Shown here piece after piece: positions 13,035 to 24,108 of a stretch of 64,000 nucleotides of DNA. The DNA is taken from the NCBI GenBank assembly GCA_037576195.1, contig CM075103.1, positions 25,752,723 to 25,816,722 of the forward strand, read 5' to 3'. The stretch comes from Phytoseiulus persimilis (lineage: Eukaryota > Arthropoda > Arachnida > Mesostigmata > Phytoseiidae). The notes below the pieces were generated by a model, which saw only the letters and a program-made list of their open reading frames with translations, was not told the origin of the DNA and made no database searches. Every line of letters starts with the position of its first letter. Position 1 is the stretch's first letter. Made by a program: the position numbers and the translations under genes.

Positions 13035-13147
13035 TCAGATGCCGATTCTCTCCGAATCCTGAGTCAAAGCATTTTGTTCCCCTTCGTCGTCCTCGTGACC
13101 AATATCCTCGTCGATCGTCCTCGTCTTCTTAAAACTCATACTCGAAA
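13035..13147 (-). CDS. Possible alternative last exon of EDEM3
   Basis: A GTGAGG donor inside the last EDEM3 coding segment (exon would end at 13,338, phase 1) can join an acceptor ending in CTAG just before 13,147. The resulting frame stays open for 36 codons and ends at TGA (13,035-13,037). The encoded tail is acidic (EDIGHEDDEGEQ), as is usual for the region after the PA domain in EDEM3 proteins. This would give an 889-residue protein instead of 876. It places the stop about 80 bp before an AATAAA. Phase agreement supports it, but the unspliced version is also open, so this remains a hypothesis. Confidence 0.4.
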
Positions 13148-13263
13148 CTAGATTTGTGCTCTTGAAAACCTTTGCGGCGCAACCGACGCAATCACGCTTT
13201 ATCACACTGCTGCTGCACTATGTACAGAATACACAAAATATGATGATCCGATTCCGTAACATC

Positions 13264-16200
13264 TCAGCCCTCGGGCGAGCCAACCGGGCACATGGAACAA
13301 CTGCGATGTGTGATGTGATCAACGAAGTGTTCCTCACCCGATCTCGGGTTGGGGGACGCGCTCTCGTCACACAGATCGACGCCATCGTCGAGCCGGAATA
13401 AACCAAGAGCCGCGAGAGCGGACTTGAGGTCCTTCTTCTGGCTCCGTACTTCGGAGAGTACGTTCATGAGCAACCGCTTGAACCGTTTGCCGCGTTCGCG
13501 GTTCGTCGATTTGTATTGGCTCGCCTGGAGCTCGTGTATTTCCGAGAGCAGCTTATTGAGATCATTTTCCAGGTTTCGGTCTGAGGGGCTCTTCTGCCCC
13601 GGATCCGTGACGAGAGACCCCGGGACGTCGCCCCCAACGCCCAACAAAGGCCCAACGGGCGTTGCGTCCGCCAGCGTCACCTGCAATAAGCGAGTCGATT
13701 GCGTTCATCGAATGAGCGGGAAATTCTTTTTCATCACATCGCGCGGCAGGATTCGGTACCTGGATGTTTGGATTGCTTTGAAGAGCCTCTAGAAGAGGTT
13801 TCGCGTCCAGTGAGAAGAGAAACACGAGGGGGATCGTCGGGTCGTTCTGACCACCGTCACCCGACATTGCAAACATGGACGCCGATCGAGCAGATGAGTC
13901 CTTCACGGTGTCCAGGACGATTCCTCCTATCGCACCACAGCGCTCGATGTTTCGAGCTTTCTCTATAAACATACAGTCCCCTCTTTCCATGATCGCAATC
14001 TTCCCACGGAGTGATTCGCAGTTGCTCAGGAGCAAGCATGCCTTCAACGGGCTCACCCGTTCCGCCGCCCCTGAAACCTGAGACGCCGAATCAAAACCTC
14101 CGTGAATCAAAGAACGCGAGGCGACTCCGTTCGTGAGCCTCGCCTGGAAGCCCATGCAGCTCCCGTCCGGAACCTACCTGATTAGAAATGTCCCCGAGAT
14201 CCGGTCCGAATTGTGCGGGGCCGGCAGGGGCGACCACGAGCTTATTGTTGACTATAAACTGAACGGAACGCAGCTCCTGCTCTTGACGGTTCTGATTCTT
14301 TGCCAGTTGGATCATTTCCTTTCGAAGCAATACCGGACCGTTAGACCACATATCGAAAGCTGGGCTCGGGGAGGGAATTCTGGACATTGACTGAAGATGG
14401 AAACTCGACGAAGCTTTGAGCGGGAAGGTTCGCTCAGTTCGTCTGAGACGATGAGTTAGTGGTTGGAAACGGGGGAGTCGCGTACCTGCATGAACAGCAG
14501 GCCTTCCTGAGCGTCCTGTGGCGACGCGGCGTGAGCTGCGTTGTGGACCAGTTGCATGCGGCCGTCTCCTAGAACGGCGACGAGAACTCCCATCTGCCGT
14601 ATGAGCTCGAGGTGTTGGGTGTTGGCGGCATCGAACTGAGCGGCCAGCAGTCGGCGTTTTCTGCAAGATAGGATGACGATTCGTTTTTGGGAGAGCAAAG
14701 CTGCGAACTTCAAGGAGACTACTGGCTGACCCGGTCCATTCCGATGGAGCCGAAACTAGTGTCGGAGTATCTCCGACGAGAACAAGCCCAAGGGAAAGTA
14801 AAGCTCAGCGAACTCGAGTTTCGGAACGCTGTTCAGGACACGTTCCGAGAAATCGGAAACGGAACGACGCCGACGAGGCGCAGAAGAGTAAAGAAAGACT
14901 CCACCTAGTTCACGAGAGCGTTTATTAAGTTCAGATTCAGCAACTAAAAGATAAAGAACGTAAGAGTCTGCAAAGTTTCTGATAAGATTAGGTAGCGTCC
15001 GACCATTTGTCGGATGAGATTGTCCGGGGGCAATTTTAGGAAAAACGTTCCTGAGGGAGCACGGAAGAGATTTGCTCGAAGACCTTTCAAAATCGGCCCG
15101 GAACGGTTTCTCTCCCTCAAAATTCCTAGCATGCAGTTCACAATCGAGCTCAATGAGGTCTCAACCAGACCTGGAATCATGGTACATCGAACAAGATCAT
15201 CCACGTGATTTTCCAAGAAAAGTACCAGTCGGCAGTCATGAGACCTCCGGAGAGGCTAAACGACTTTGTGCGTTATTCTTCCTACTCGATTTGCGGTTCT
15301 GAACGGAGTGAACATCAGCTGACGGTTCATCCTCCGTCTTTGGCGACGTTGCAACCCTCATTGAGTGATCACGAGCAGCGAGTTTCGCATAAGCAGAATG
15401 ATCAACAAATAAACGAAGCACCGGTAACGATTGAACTGAATACTACGAATCTCTGTTGGGAACAAAGTGACCACGTACTTGACGGGCTGAGACGGGCACG
15501 TGCCCTCGACTAGATTCTTCAAAGGAAGACGAATTTTGTCAGCATTTCGGAAATGTTCCGAGTTTGGACACTCGGCGGTGTCGACCGCCTTTTCTTTACT
15601 GCTGAGGGAGACGTTCAGCCTGCCCTTGCGGGAAAGGATGAGAGGTAGCAGATGGGCCTCTGGAAGATTGGAGGAGAATTATCATCGTCTCAAAGTGGTC
15701 CAGCGGTTCGGCGCGGAAACTCCCGACGGACATGAAAACAGCTCCGGGCAACTCGAGTACCCACCCGTCGTGAAGACGAACTGATCGATGTCTACTGGGA
15801 CGTCACTCTTATCGGCGAAGAGTAGATAGAGGTATTTGAAGGTTTCCGCGAGAACGAACGAGTCCATGCGATCATCTTTCGAATTAGTTCGAACGTCTTT
15901 GACAGCAGCGAAGCCACAGGGAACTCGAGCGTACTTCTCCAACGATTCGACGACCTTCCGTCCAACCTCCAAGTAGTAAGGATCGTTCGTTGCCTGCAGA
16001 ATCAGAAATCTATATCCTCAGACATCGCATGTTTGTGCACTTCCTCCCACTATCCGGGTTGTTCAAGATCGCTAATGCTATCAGACGGAATTATCGCGGT
16101 CACAGGACTGAGCTATCCAGGATTTCGGCCTGCTCGCAGCGTACTCCGACGTTTCTAATTCGGAGGTATGCTCGCCTTCTTTTGGATCCTCCAAAACGGT

Positions 16201-19200
16201 TGTGCTCGTTAAGCGGATAGCGCTGTTTCATCACAGCTTCAGCCCTGGAAGGAGCTCGACCATCGGACAGACGCGATGGGCATGATTTTGATTCGACGAT
16301 CCGAGTCCGGCCATCCTACGATTCACGGGATAGAATCCGAATCTGGGCCAGACTCGGATTCGAATTCAAATCTGAGTCCGTATTCGAGTCTGGATTTGAC
16401 TTCAGATTTGGATGTACATGCGAAATCGAATCTGAATTCGAACGCGCATGCGTCTCCGGTAGCCTCATGTGGCCGAGGGACGCGTCCTTTACTTCAGTCC
16501 GTCCCAGAGGCGCCGCGAGGGCCCGCACTGAGCACCGGCTATTGGAACCCGGCTACGGACCCTGATTTTTTCAGGTTCAAACTGCACTCAGATTGACCCG
16601 AAACGGGATCTTACTTGGATGAATCCACAGACCGGGCTCGAATCCACCTCTAGATTCAGATCTTCGAGTCAGAATCATGCCCATCTCTGTGAGACTGCAC
16701 CCGTTCATTGAAGGGTGCCAAGCCATCACACGTCTCTGCGCTGGGAAGGCATGCCCGTCTACGATCTGAACTCTCTAAGAGGTGTCTGTTCATTGAAAAA
16801 TAGGCTTCGAGTCGAAAGTCCATGCTTGAGGTGATTGGGACCGTCCTTACTTTGTAGAGGAAGTATGTACTCTCGATGAACTCTGGTCTGAGGGGATGCT
16901 GACCCCAGTGCACTTGAAAGTCAGTGGTGAAGGCCTCAGGTAGGAAGTTATGCCGCTGCATGACTTGGTAGAGCATCTCATGGGTTTCTATGGCTGGTTT
17001 GATGTCGCCCTTCAGGACCTGGAGTCCCGGCCAGAAAGCCAGTAGGGCGTCCATGAAGTTCTTGGAGTTAGTGGTCGGTCGGTGCATGTGCACGTCGACC
17101 AGCATAGGACCTTGCGAAATGTACTTCATCACCGCGGCGTAGTGTTTGTTGAATCTGTCGAGGAAGATACCGTCTCCCAATAGGATGTAGGACTTCAAGC
17201 AGTATTCGTAATACGAATCTATCCCGGCTCCTACGCCCGAGTCCCTCCGTATCCAGTCGCCACTGTTCACGTTTATCACTGTCCCGACGAGGTCCGTCGA
17301 CCTGCAATCGGATGCCTTTGTTGGAGAATAGTTCAAACGAAGTTCAATGGGAAACATTCGAGTTCAGGAAAGATCTCATTCTGAGCCCTCCGATACTAAC
17401 CTGTGTCTTTGGAACCACAAGTAATCCATGGCTTTCCGAGCTTTTGCTTCAAAAATAGGTTCGCCTGTCAGTCTGGAAAGCGCTGCGAACTCCAGCAGCA
17501 TCGTCCCTGCGCATGCTGTGCACGTTTCCATCGTTCTCGGGACCGAAGTAGATTTCATACCCCACCGAAGGTTTATTCGAGGGTGCGGAATCCCTACAAA
17601 GAGAAGAGTCACGAAACGCTGTAACCATATACTTGATCCAGAGAACCGAAACGACGACGAGCGGTTGAGCCTTCGAAGGGAGGGAGTTCCCTCGTTTTCC
17701 TACCTGTTGTCGAATTGAATGACGGCAGGAGTCTCAGGCCGAGTTCTTTAGCGAGAACCAGCAGCTCGTTTTTGTACCACGTCATCTTCCCCATCGATTC
17801 TTTGAGATATCGTGACAAAATGTGGTTACTCAAGAGTCCACTGCAATAGAGATGAATCTAGCTAAGTGTTCAACTCCGCATCGATCCATTTTCCTTCGCA
17901 TCTATCCCCCCGACGCTGATGCTGGATATATTTTCAAGAGCGAGCTTTCAGCGATGACCAATTCAATCGGAACCGTCTGATTTCACCAATAAAATACGGA
18001 AGAAATCACACGGAGCCATCAGCTCTTCGATCCTCCCGGAAACTCTGCGCACAGTGAGATCCTCGTTCTAGAACGGGGTGCCCGGATGCCGGAGAAACCA
18101 CATCGAAGGATTTCGATTCGACAGCGACCATGACTGAGAGCAACACTTCGTTGACTCCCTGTCAACATGGCGTCCGAGCGGGTCGATCCCCACACTCGTC
18201 GATCTGATTAGCTTCATCAAAACACCCTATTTGGTTTCTGAAAACCGTAGGTTGACATCGAAGCTCTGAGCTCAGATAGATCGGGGAAGCCAAGGACATC
18301 GGATGAGATTGTCCGAAGTTTTCGGTACGGGAATTCCGTTCCGATAGCTTGATCGTGCAAACATTTCGTGGGAGCTACGGAAATTGCCTGAAAAAATTGG
18401 TCTCCGGATGTGTAATGTGAACAAGGCTCCTCGATGCGGAAATTCGATCACTCCCGGACAGGAAACGCAATCATTTCTCCGCCGACAAGTCCGCCTTATT
18501 GTTCACGGGCGGAGATCTTGCTGGACATGACAAATGACCCGAAAGTCTGTCGCTGCATCATCTTCAGGCATGTTCGTCCGATACTGAATTCGATCAGCAC
18601 CGAATATGCCCAGGGTCCTCGGAGAGGGAAACCGAACGTCGTGGTATTTTTCTCGCAAAAGACTCGGACTAGCTTTCTGGTTTTCCAACTAAATCGCACG
18701 GCTGTCAACAAGCGTGATTCCTTGATCGGTCGATATCCCGTTCGACTGCAATCGATTCGGAAAACAGAAAGACCTCTCACACAAATCGCCCAGTCCTCTC
18801 TGTATTCTCTCGCTCGGATCGAAATCTCAACAAACTTCTGAACTGGGATAGATAGTTTCCACTCACCCTAACATCCGGATGTTGGTTTCGAACACCGAAA
18901 CGGTGACGTCATTGTCTAGGCGTACATTATCTATCATGAGTTTCACAGCTTTCTCGAATTCGGCGAACTCTCCCATGATCATGAGCGTGTCCGCCGAGTC
19001 AACGAGGGTTAACGAGAAACTGGAAAAATGATTCCGGCTTGGTGAACGGGGATGTCAGGAAGGCGCGTGGCATCGAGTTTTAGGTCTACACCAGATCGCC
19101 CCTCGGCACATCAACGAGATGGGAAATAGATTCCACAGAAAATCTTCTGGGAAGGATTCGGCGCTCGGATAGAATTGAAAATTACTCACTTGCCCATGGC

Positions 19201-20112
19201 ATCATCTATATCGCCTCTGTTCTCTTCGATGCCTCTGTAGCGACCTTTGCAGCTCAGAGGCATCAGCTCATCCGCGGGGTATGCGAAATCCTGTGCGGAA
19301 AGAACTCGAGTTATCGTTTGCTATATTCGGGAGGCTCCTGTGGTAGAAATCTCAGTCAGGAATTCGAGAAACGGCGTCATGAAGTTCCTCCAACTCCAGT
19401 GGACTCGGGTCGGATTAAGGATTGCAATTCATGGACTCTCCAGATGTACGGAAATAAAGCATGAGGTGTTTTACGTGAATGACTGTGACCCATAGAGGAA
19501 GCGGAGACCCCGAAAACTCACCATGTACGAGTTGTATCCGTGGAAGAACATCTCTTTCACTTGATCCCTGAAACGAATTCGCGCGCGTCAGTTTCTCGAT
19601 CCTCCACTCGCAAAGACAGGTTATCCTGCCGACATCTCTCCGGTGACGCACGTTGCGAGTTCAGACCAGCATCGAGTGTAAAGAACCTTCCCAGATCTCA
19701 CGATTTCCCATGCTGCTTCGCAAAGCGCCCTAGATTTCCGTATCAGCTGATTTGCTTTGACCAGAGCTCTCCTCGCACCAGATTTGACATGACTGCTACG
19801 TGACTCGAGCACGCTTCGACTTCCATTCGAAGTTCGGGATCCGGAACGAGCAGATTCAGTACAGGACCACTCAGATCGCGTTTCCGGAGTGAGTGCACTA
19901 TCTTCTAGGTTCCGTGTCGCCCTGAATCAGTCGTATACCTCTGAATGATCCTGAGCCCTCGAGCTGGGGCTCTGGGACCGAGTGCGGTGGGAATGAGCAG
20001 TAGGAGCCGATGTTCGAACTCACCTGAGTCTGAGACGGTCCGATGTCTCCATTGCCAACGTAACGGAGAGCAGTGCGGCGAGAGCCGCTAATCTTCCCGT
20101 AGCTCTAACCAT
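13264..20112 (-). CDS. EDEM3: ER degradation-enhancing alpha-mannosidase-like protein 3 (EDEM3), 13 exons
   Basis: EDEM3 trims mannose from misfolded glycoproteins in the ER lumen and commits them to ERAD. Minus-strand exons: 20112-20024, 19567-19522, 19290-19190, 19019-18867, 17840-17704, 17593-17401, 17301-16851, 15993-15765, 15659-15479, 14660-14486, 14318-14178, 14077-13760, 13680-13264. All junctions are GT-AG and every phase agrees, giving 876 residues. Residues 1-20 form a signal peptide starting [18 protein letters not shown]47 mannosidase domain follows (about 31-460), with [13 protein letters not shown] (Glu123 is the likely catalytic acid), [31 protein letters not shown] and [19 protein letters not shown] domain covers about 600-738 ([23 protein letters not shown]). 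The PA domain and the wording of the GH47 motifs separate EDEM3 from EDEM1 and EDEM2. The end lacks a KDEL-type retrieval signal. The acceptor of exon 11 is weak, and the last exon is uncertain. Confidence 0.95.
15010..15026. repeat. 17 bp repeat, copy 1 (EDEM3 intron 9)
   Basis: TCGGATGAGATTGTCCG occurs here and again at 18,299-18,315 in the same orientation, in EDEM3 introns 9 and 4. Sequence outside the 17 bases differs. Chance cannot be excluded. Confidence 0.4.
16275..16685. mobile_element. Fold-back (TIR-bounded) element in EDEM3 intron 7
   Basis: The ends form a 33 bp inverted repeat (16,275-16,307 and 16,653-16,685). It begins GATGGGCATGATT on both strands and matches at 28 of 33 positions. 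Inside, both flanks consist of degenerate short repeats of the type GAATCTGAATTCGAATC around a GC-rich core of about 100 bp. The size, TIR-like ends and lack of any coding capacity suit a non-autonomous fold-back or MITE-like element inserted in an intron. No clear target-site duplication is visible. An expanded, partly self-complementary minisatellite would look similar. Confidence 0.5.
18299..18315. repeat. 17 bp repeat, copy 2 (EDEM3 intron 4)
   Basis: This is an exact second copy of the 17-mer at 15,010-15,026, in the same orientation, within the 1,026 bp EDEM3 intron 4. That intron holds nothing else recognisable. Confidence 0.4.
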
Positions 20113-20788
20113 ATCGGTGGTCGAGAGAATGGTTGGAGCTCAGACTTGGAGTAGTTCTACGCATATCATGATCGCCGTGAGGGCGTCGCGGTCGTAGCGG
20201 GCTATGTAGGCTTCAATCACAGAACTCTACGAATGTGAGGGAGCGAAGAAGAAGAAGAGGACGACGTCAACACCAACGACGACGTTTTACCTCTGCCTCT
20301 CGGTTTGCTTCTGCTGCTGCCGTGTTTGTTCCTACTGCAGCTCTTGACCGAGCACATGACACTCTTTAAAGCACGAAGCAGACGACGTTTCTTGCGCCGA
20401 ATCTGAGCTGTGGCTCTCGACGTTCAGGAACTGTGCCGAGAATCGGGACTTCAAGTAAACAACTTGAAACCACCGACGGCTTGGTTGGTCGGTTCTGTGA
20501 GCATTCCGAGAGAATTCGAGCGCAGTAATCACATCAAGCCCGTAATTCGAACTTGGCGCGTCTGTCGCGCAAATCAACACAGGCGAGAGGGAAAGAAAGC
20601 AGTGGAGAGCGGCCAGTTTTCGAGCACTTCTTGACAATCATCATTCTTGACTGAGCCGCATCCGCATGTCAATCGCGGGAATGGTCTGAGTATCTTCCTG
20701 AACAGCTTGCGCACGAAGAGCTCGATGTCAGTTTAGGTTTTGGAGCCAGGTTAACTCGGAACAAACTTCTCCACGCTCGTCGGATAAC
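20113..20788. promoter_or_regulatory. Shared divergent promoter region of EDEM3 and PSMD5
   Basis: 676 bp separate the two start codons on opposite strands, so both 5' UTRs and core promoters must lie here unless non-coding 5' exons exist. No convincing TATA box is visible, which is usual for housekeeping promoters. There is a TGACnnnGC site at 20,648-20,656, and a CRE/ATF6-like TGACGTCG on the minus strand near 20,262-20,269, about 150 bp from the EDEM3 start. Purine-rich tracts lie around 20,240-20,260. Transcription start sites cannot be placed from sequence alone. Confidence 0.6.
20648..20656 (+). promoter_or_regulatory. Antioxidant-response-like site (TGACTGAGC) upstream of PSMD5
   Basis: The nine bases fit the TGACnnnGC consensus bound by CNC-bZIP/small-Maf dimers. 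Nrf1 in vertebrates and CncC in insects coordinate proteasome genes through such sites. It lies about 130 bp before the PSMD5 start codon. Seven fixed bases in a region this size would occur by chance fairly rarely (about 0.08 expected on both strands), so it is suggestive only. Confidence 0.35.
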
Positions 20789-23327
20789 ATGGCCGAAATG
20801 GATGTCGGAGCGACAGTGGACGAACTGTGCGATCCTGATATCGTTGTAGACAGGATCACACTGGCGTACTATCTGGACAAAGTCGCGGATCTTTTCCGCG
20901 ATCATCAAGCGGAGCTCGCAACTGTCCTCCCATCTAAAGATATTTCACCATTCTTGAGAGCTCTCAAGGGACTCCTAGTGTACGTATCATGATCTAGTGC
21001 ACTGCCGCATCCGGATCTGGTGTATAATATACTATGCTATTCAGAAATATCAAGCGACTTGATGATTGCTCCGTGAAATGCAGAAGCAGCAGCAGCAGCC
21101 ATTACGCCCCTTGGGCGGTTCATTTTGACAACTAGTCCCACTGTGAGAGCGTAGTTGTTCGCGCGGGGTCAAATCCACGGCGTTGTCAGCTTTTGTGACT
21201 TATCCCGAACACTAAATTCGATCATTCGTTCGCTCGATTCCTCGTTTGCACCCAACCATTAAGGTGACATCGTGTAATTCTATTCCCACAGCCCCGAAGA
21301 TGTGTGCGCCACCTGCGATATATTCAAGTGTCTGTTCGGAGCCATGACCCCGCAACATGTTTTGAGCAAGTATTGGAAGAACCTCGCTGACGGTCTCGGA
21401 GAAGAAGTTCCTCATCAGATTCAAACTGCGGTGTTGTTACAATTGGCGCGCATTGCGAAGGACAACAAAGTAAGCATTGTCATCGAAATATTCCCCCGTC
21501 TCTTTCAAAAAGTTCCCTTAAACCTTCAGTCGATATTTTATTTTCACGGCAGCTCCCAATCATCAACCCGTCAAATCATTCCTATCTCGCTGCCCTGACA
21601 ATCTGCGAGCTCTCCGCCAAAACTTTGTCCAGTGGTCGCATTCCGACAGTTTGTGTTTGAATCCGTGGCGGAGTGCTAATGTTCCTGGCACGCATCTCAT
21701 GTATACTGTGGCACGCTCGACCAGTACGCTGCTGGCTCGGCCCTTGAAATTTATTCTGTTCGACACTTCAGGCTGTCGTTGAGCTCGCCGGCAACGAGGA
21801 ACTCCTGGGTCTGATCATCGATCGCTTGGATAACTTCATAGTCGCGGCGAGAGCCATGGATGTCTTGGTTCAAGTCACTTCTCAAGTGCCAAGCGTTCAC
21901 AAAACCCTGTTCAACGAAAATCACTGGCAGCGGTTCCAGAGAGTTCAAGAAAAAGACGACATGTGCAAACTGCGTGTGTATGAAGTAAGTGTTAGAACCT
22001 GGAATTCATCGCGTCCTCCTCTTTGATGCACGGAAAACTTTTCGGAAGGAGCTGTTGCAAATATGATCCGTTTTAAGGTCTACTGTCGAATAGCGGCCTG
22101 CTCCGCAGAGACCGCAAGCCGGCTGACACCTCAACTCCAACTGATCGTCGCATCGTTCAGGGAGGTTCACAAAGACGTTCTGGTACAACTCAACTATGTC
22201 GAGCTACTGACTGTTCTGGTCGCGGGTAAACACACTGTTCAGTTCATCATTGACTCAGGCGTCATCCAAGATATGAAGAAACTCCTCGTTGACACGACGA
22301 ATAAGAGAGCAGTGTTTCTGGAACCGGGTGAGTCTCGTTACATCACCTCGAAGCTCAACTAACCATGTCAAGTTGGCAGCATCGAATCGGATTCTGCCGC
22401 TCAACTCTCAAGTGAAGAGGAAACACCGTGAAGGCAAAGTTCTGAGCTCGCCCCTACCCCCCAGGTGTCTGTGAATTCTTCGGGAGATTCGGGGAGAATC
22501 ACCCACGGATAATATGCGACGACTTCAGCGACATTTTGAAGTTCATGGTTGAGCTGACGAACAATATCCAATTCCAAGCTCTCGCAATCAGCAACTTGGG
22601 TTTGATTGGCAGAACTCACGAAGGCAAACGATGCCTCAACGAAAAAGTCAAGCTCGATATGCTGGTCCTCATGAAGTCGATCGGCAATATTCTCGAAGGC
22701 CATGACGTGTCGTTCAAGAAAGAGGCAGCGCTAGCAGCCTTGTCTCACCTGCTCGAAGTGGAGGTAAGTTGCTGAGTTTGGTCGCGCAACCGAATCCCGA
22801 AGAATGTATTCGGCAATACCAACACCCGAACGACCCTGCAGGATACTGAGCAAGAAGACTTGATGACCATGACTCAAACGTGGTTCATGGCGATCTGTGA
22901 GAGTCCAATCAAGGCGGTGTGGGACTGCGCGAAGTACCCCAACGCAGAGGTTCGCCAGCACGCTTATGCGGCGCTCCGGAGCATCGCTCTTCTCTCTTGG
23001 GGTCGTGACGCTCTGCTCGAAGACTGCGCAGGCTTTTTCGAATGGTTCGTTGTCCAACTCGTCTCCTCACAACTCGACCTCAGCATTCTTGAATCGTAGA
23101 GAGTTTCTGAACTATTGAGCTTTCCATTTTCATACAGGATTCTCAACCGGGACCGGAGCTTAAGGAAGGTGGAAATCGACGCCAAGTTCAGCATAGTTGC
23201 AGCTCTCATAGAAGACGCGAACAAAATCAAGTGCCCGGAAAAAAGAGCGGCCCTGCGTGCTCATTTCAGTGAAGGACCGTACACCGGTGGCGCTGCCGTT
23301 CGGGTGTCGTCGGATTTCATCCCATGA
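20789..23327 (+). CDS. PSMD5: 26S proteasome non-ATPase regulatory subunit 5 (PSMD5/S5b), 7 exons
   Basis: PSMD5 is a cytosolic chaperone for assembly of the 19S base. It binds the Rpt1-Rpt2-Rpn1 module and is released before the 26S proteasome is complete. Exons: 20789-20979, 21292-21469, 21772-21984, 22078-22327, 22465-22763, 22842-23044, 23138-23327. All are GT-AG with consistent phases and encode 507 residues, close to the human 504. The protein is almost entirely helical and ARM/HEAT-like. Diagnostic segments are CEFFGRFGENHP, ALAISNLGLIGRTHEGKRC, LMTMTQTWFMAICESP, AALRSIALLSWGRDALL, GFFEWILNRD and the C-terminal HFSEGPYTGGAAVR. The start is the first ATG before a typical charged N-terminal helix. 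The intron 1 donor (GTACGT) is less usual, but the same donor type is used in EDEM3 intron 9. Similarity is strongest in exons 5-7 and weaker towards the N-terminus. Confidence 0.95.
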
Positions 23328-23399
23328 AATCGGCACGGCGGCTCGTGCTCTTCGGAATCCGACGCTCTCCGGAGCGCGCAGTCATTGCAGCGAGATCTA

Positions 23400-23405
23400 A
23401 TTAAA
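23400..23405 (+). terminator. Probable poly(A) signal of PSMD5
   Basis: ATTAAA, the commonest variant hexamer, lies 72 bp after the PSMD5 stop codon, closely followed by CATAAA. No AATAAA occurs nearby on this strand. Confidence 0.5.
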
Positions 23406-23794
23406 CCATAAAGTCATCGCATCATGGTCAACTTTGTATTTGATCTTCACGCCCCCAGTTCCGACCGAAACACCATTTTTATGATAAGAGTCTTGGTTCG
23501 GATGACGAAGTCAAACACAGCGAACAAACACTGAGCCGGCTGTACCCTCTCGCAGAGCTTTATTCAGCTGAGGAGGAACAAAGTTAGCGGCGGATCCAAA
23601 ACATGCCAAACGGACAATGAATGCGCTCCAAGAAGCTCCAGACGAAGTTAAACTTTGAGAGCAACTGCCATGATTATCTCCAAGTTCATATTCCATCTTT
23701 GAGTCCGTAGTCAAGGTGCGAAGGTCTCAAACATCCACTTCTCGTGGCTAAGATCTCGGGGAGAGGAATACTTCATGAATGTTGACAGCTAGGC

Positions 23795-23828
23795 GCCTGC
23801 CCCTTAGGGGTAGCCTGCCCCTTAGGGG
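23795..23828. repeat. Tandem duplication of an 18 bp unit
   Basis: GCCTGCCCCTTAGGGGTA occurs at 23,795-23,812 and is followed immediately by a second copy lacking its last two bases. Each unit holds CCCC-TTA-GGGG, which is self-complementary and could form a small hairpin. It is only two units long, so probably a recent slippage product. Confidence 0.7.
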
Positions 23829-24087
23829 AATTTACCATATAAATTGAATAAATTTTCCATCTCCCGATTTTCTCAAAAGCGGCGAGGTTAATGTATTTTC
23901 TTGGCATCCATCCTCGAGAGTTTCCATCTGAACGTAGGTACAAGAAGAACTTTACACTGAACAGGAAGTCAAGCGAAGATAATTTCTTCATGTTCCGGAT
24001 GAATATCGTAGTCTTGGACCCCACTTCTCCAGAGGAGGCAGCTTTCGCTGCGAGAGATCTCCAAGGATCTCTATATAGAAAGAAGAA

Positions 24088-24108
24088 TCTCTCTCTCTCT
24101 CTCTCTCT
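24088..24108. repeat. CT dinucleotide microsatellite
   Basis: An uninterrupted CT repeat of 21 bases, followed by a short TGTATGTATG stretch. Confidence 0.9.

Noticed and set aside
13562-13686. Read-through of EDEM3 exon 12 to a stop at 13,562
   Set aside because: A 79 bp intron (donor after CAG at 13,760, acceptor before 13,680) restores similarity to the EDEM3 PA-domain end, so the read-through frame was dropped.
23795-23828. TTAGGGG units considered as telomere-like (TTAGG) sequence
   Set aside because: There are only two units, they are part of a longer 18 bp duplication, and they sit inside palindromic cores. Not a telomeric array.
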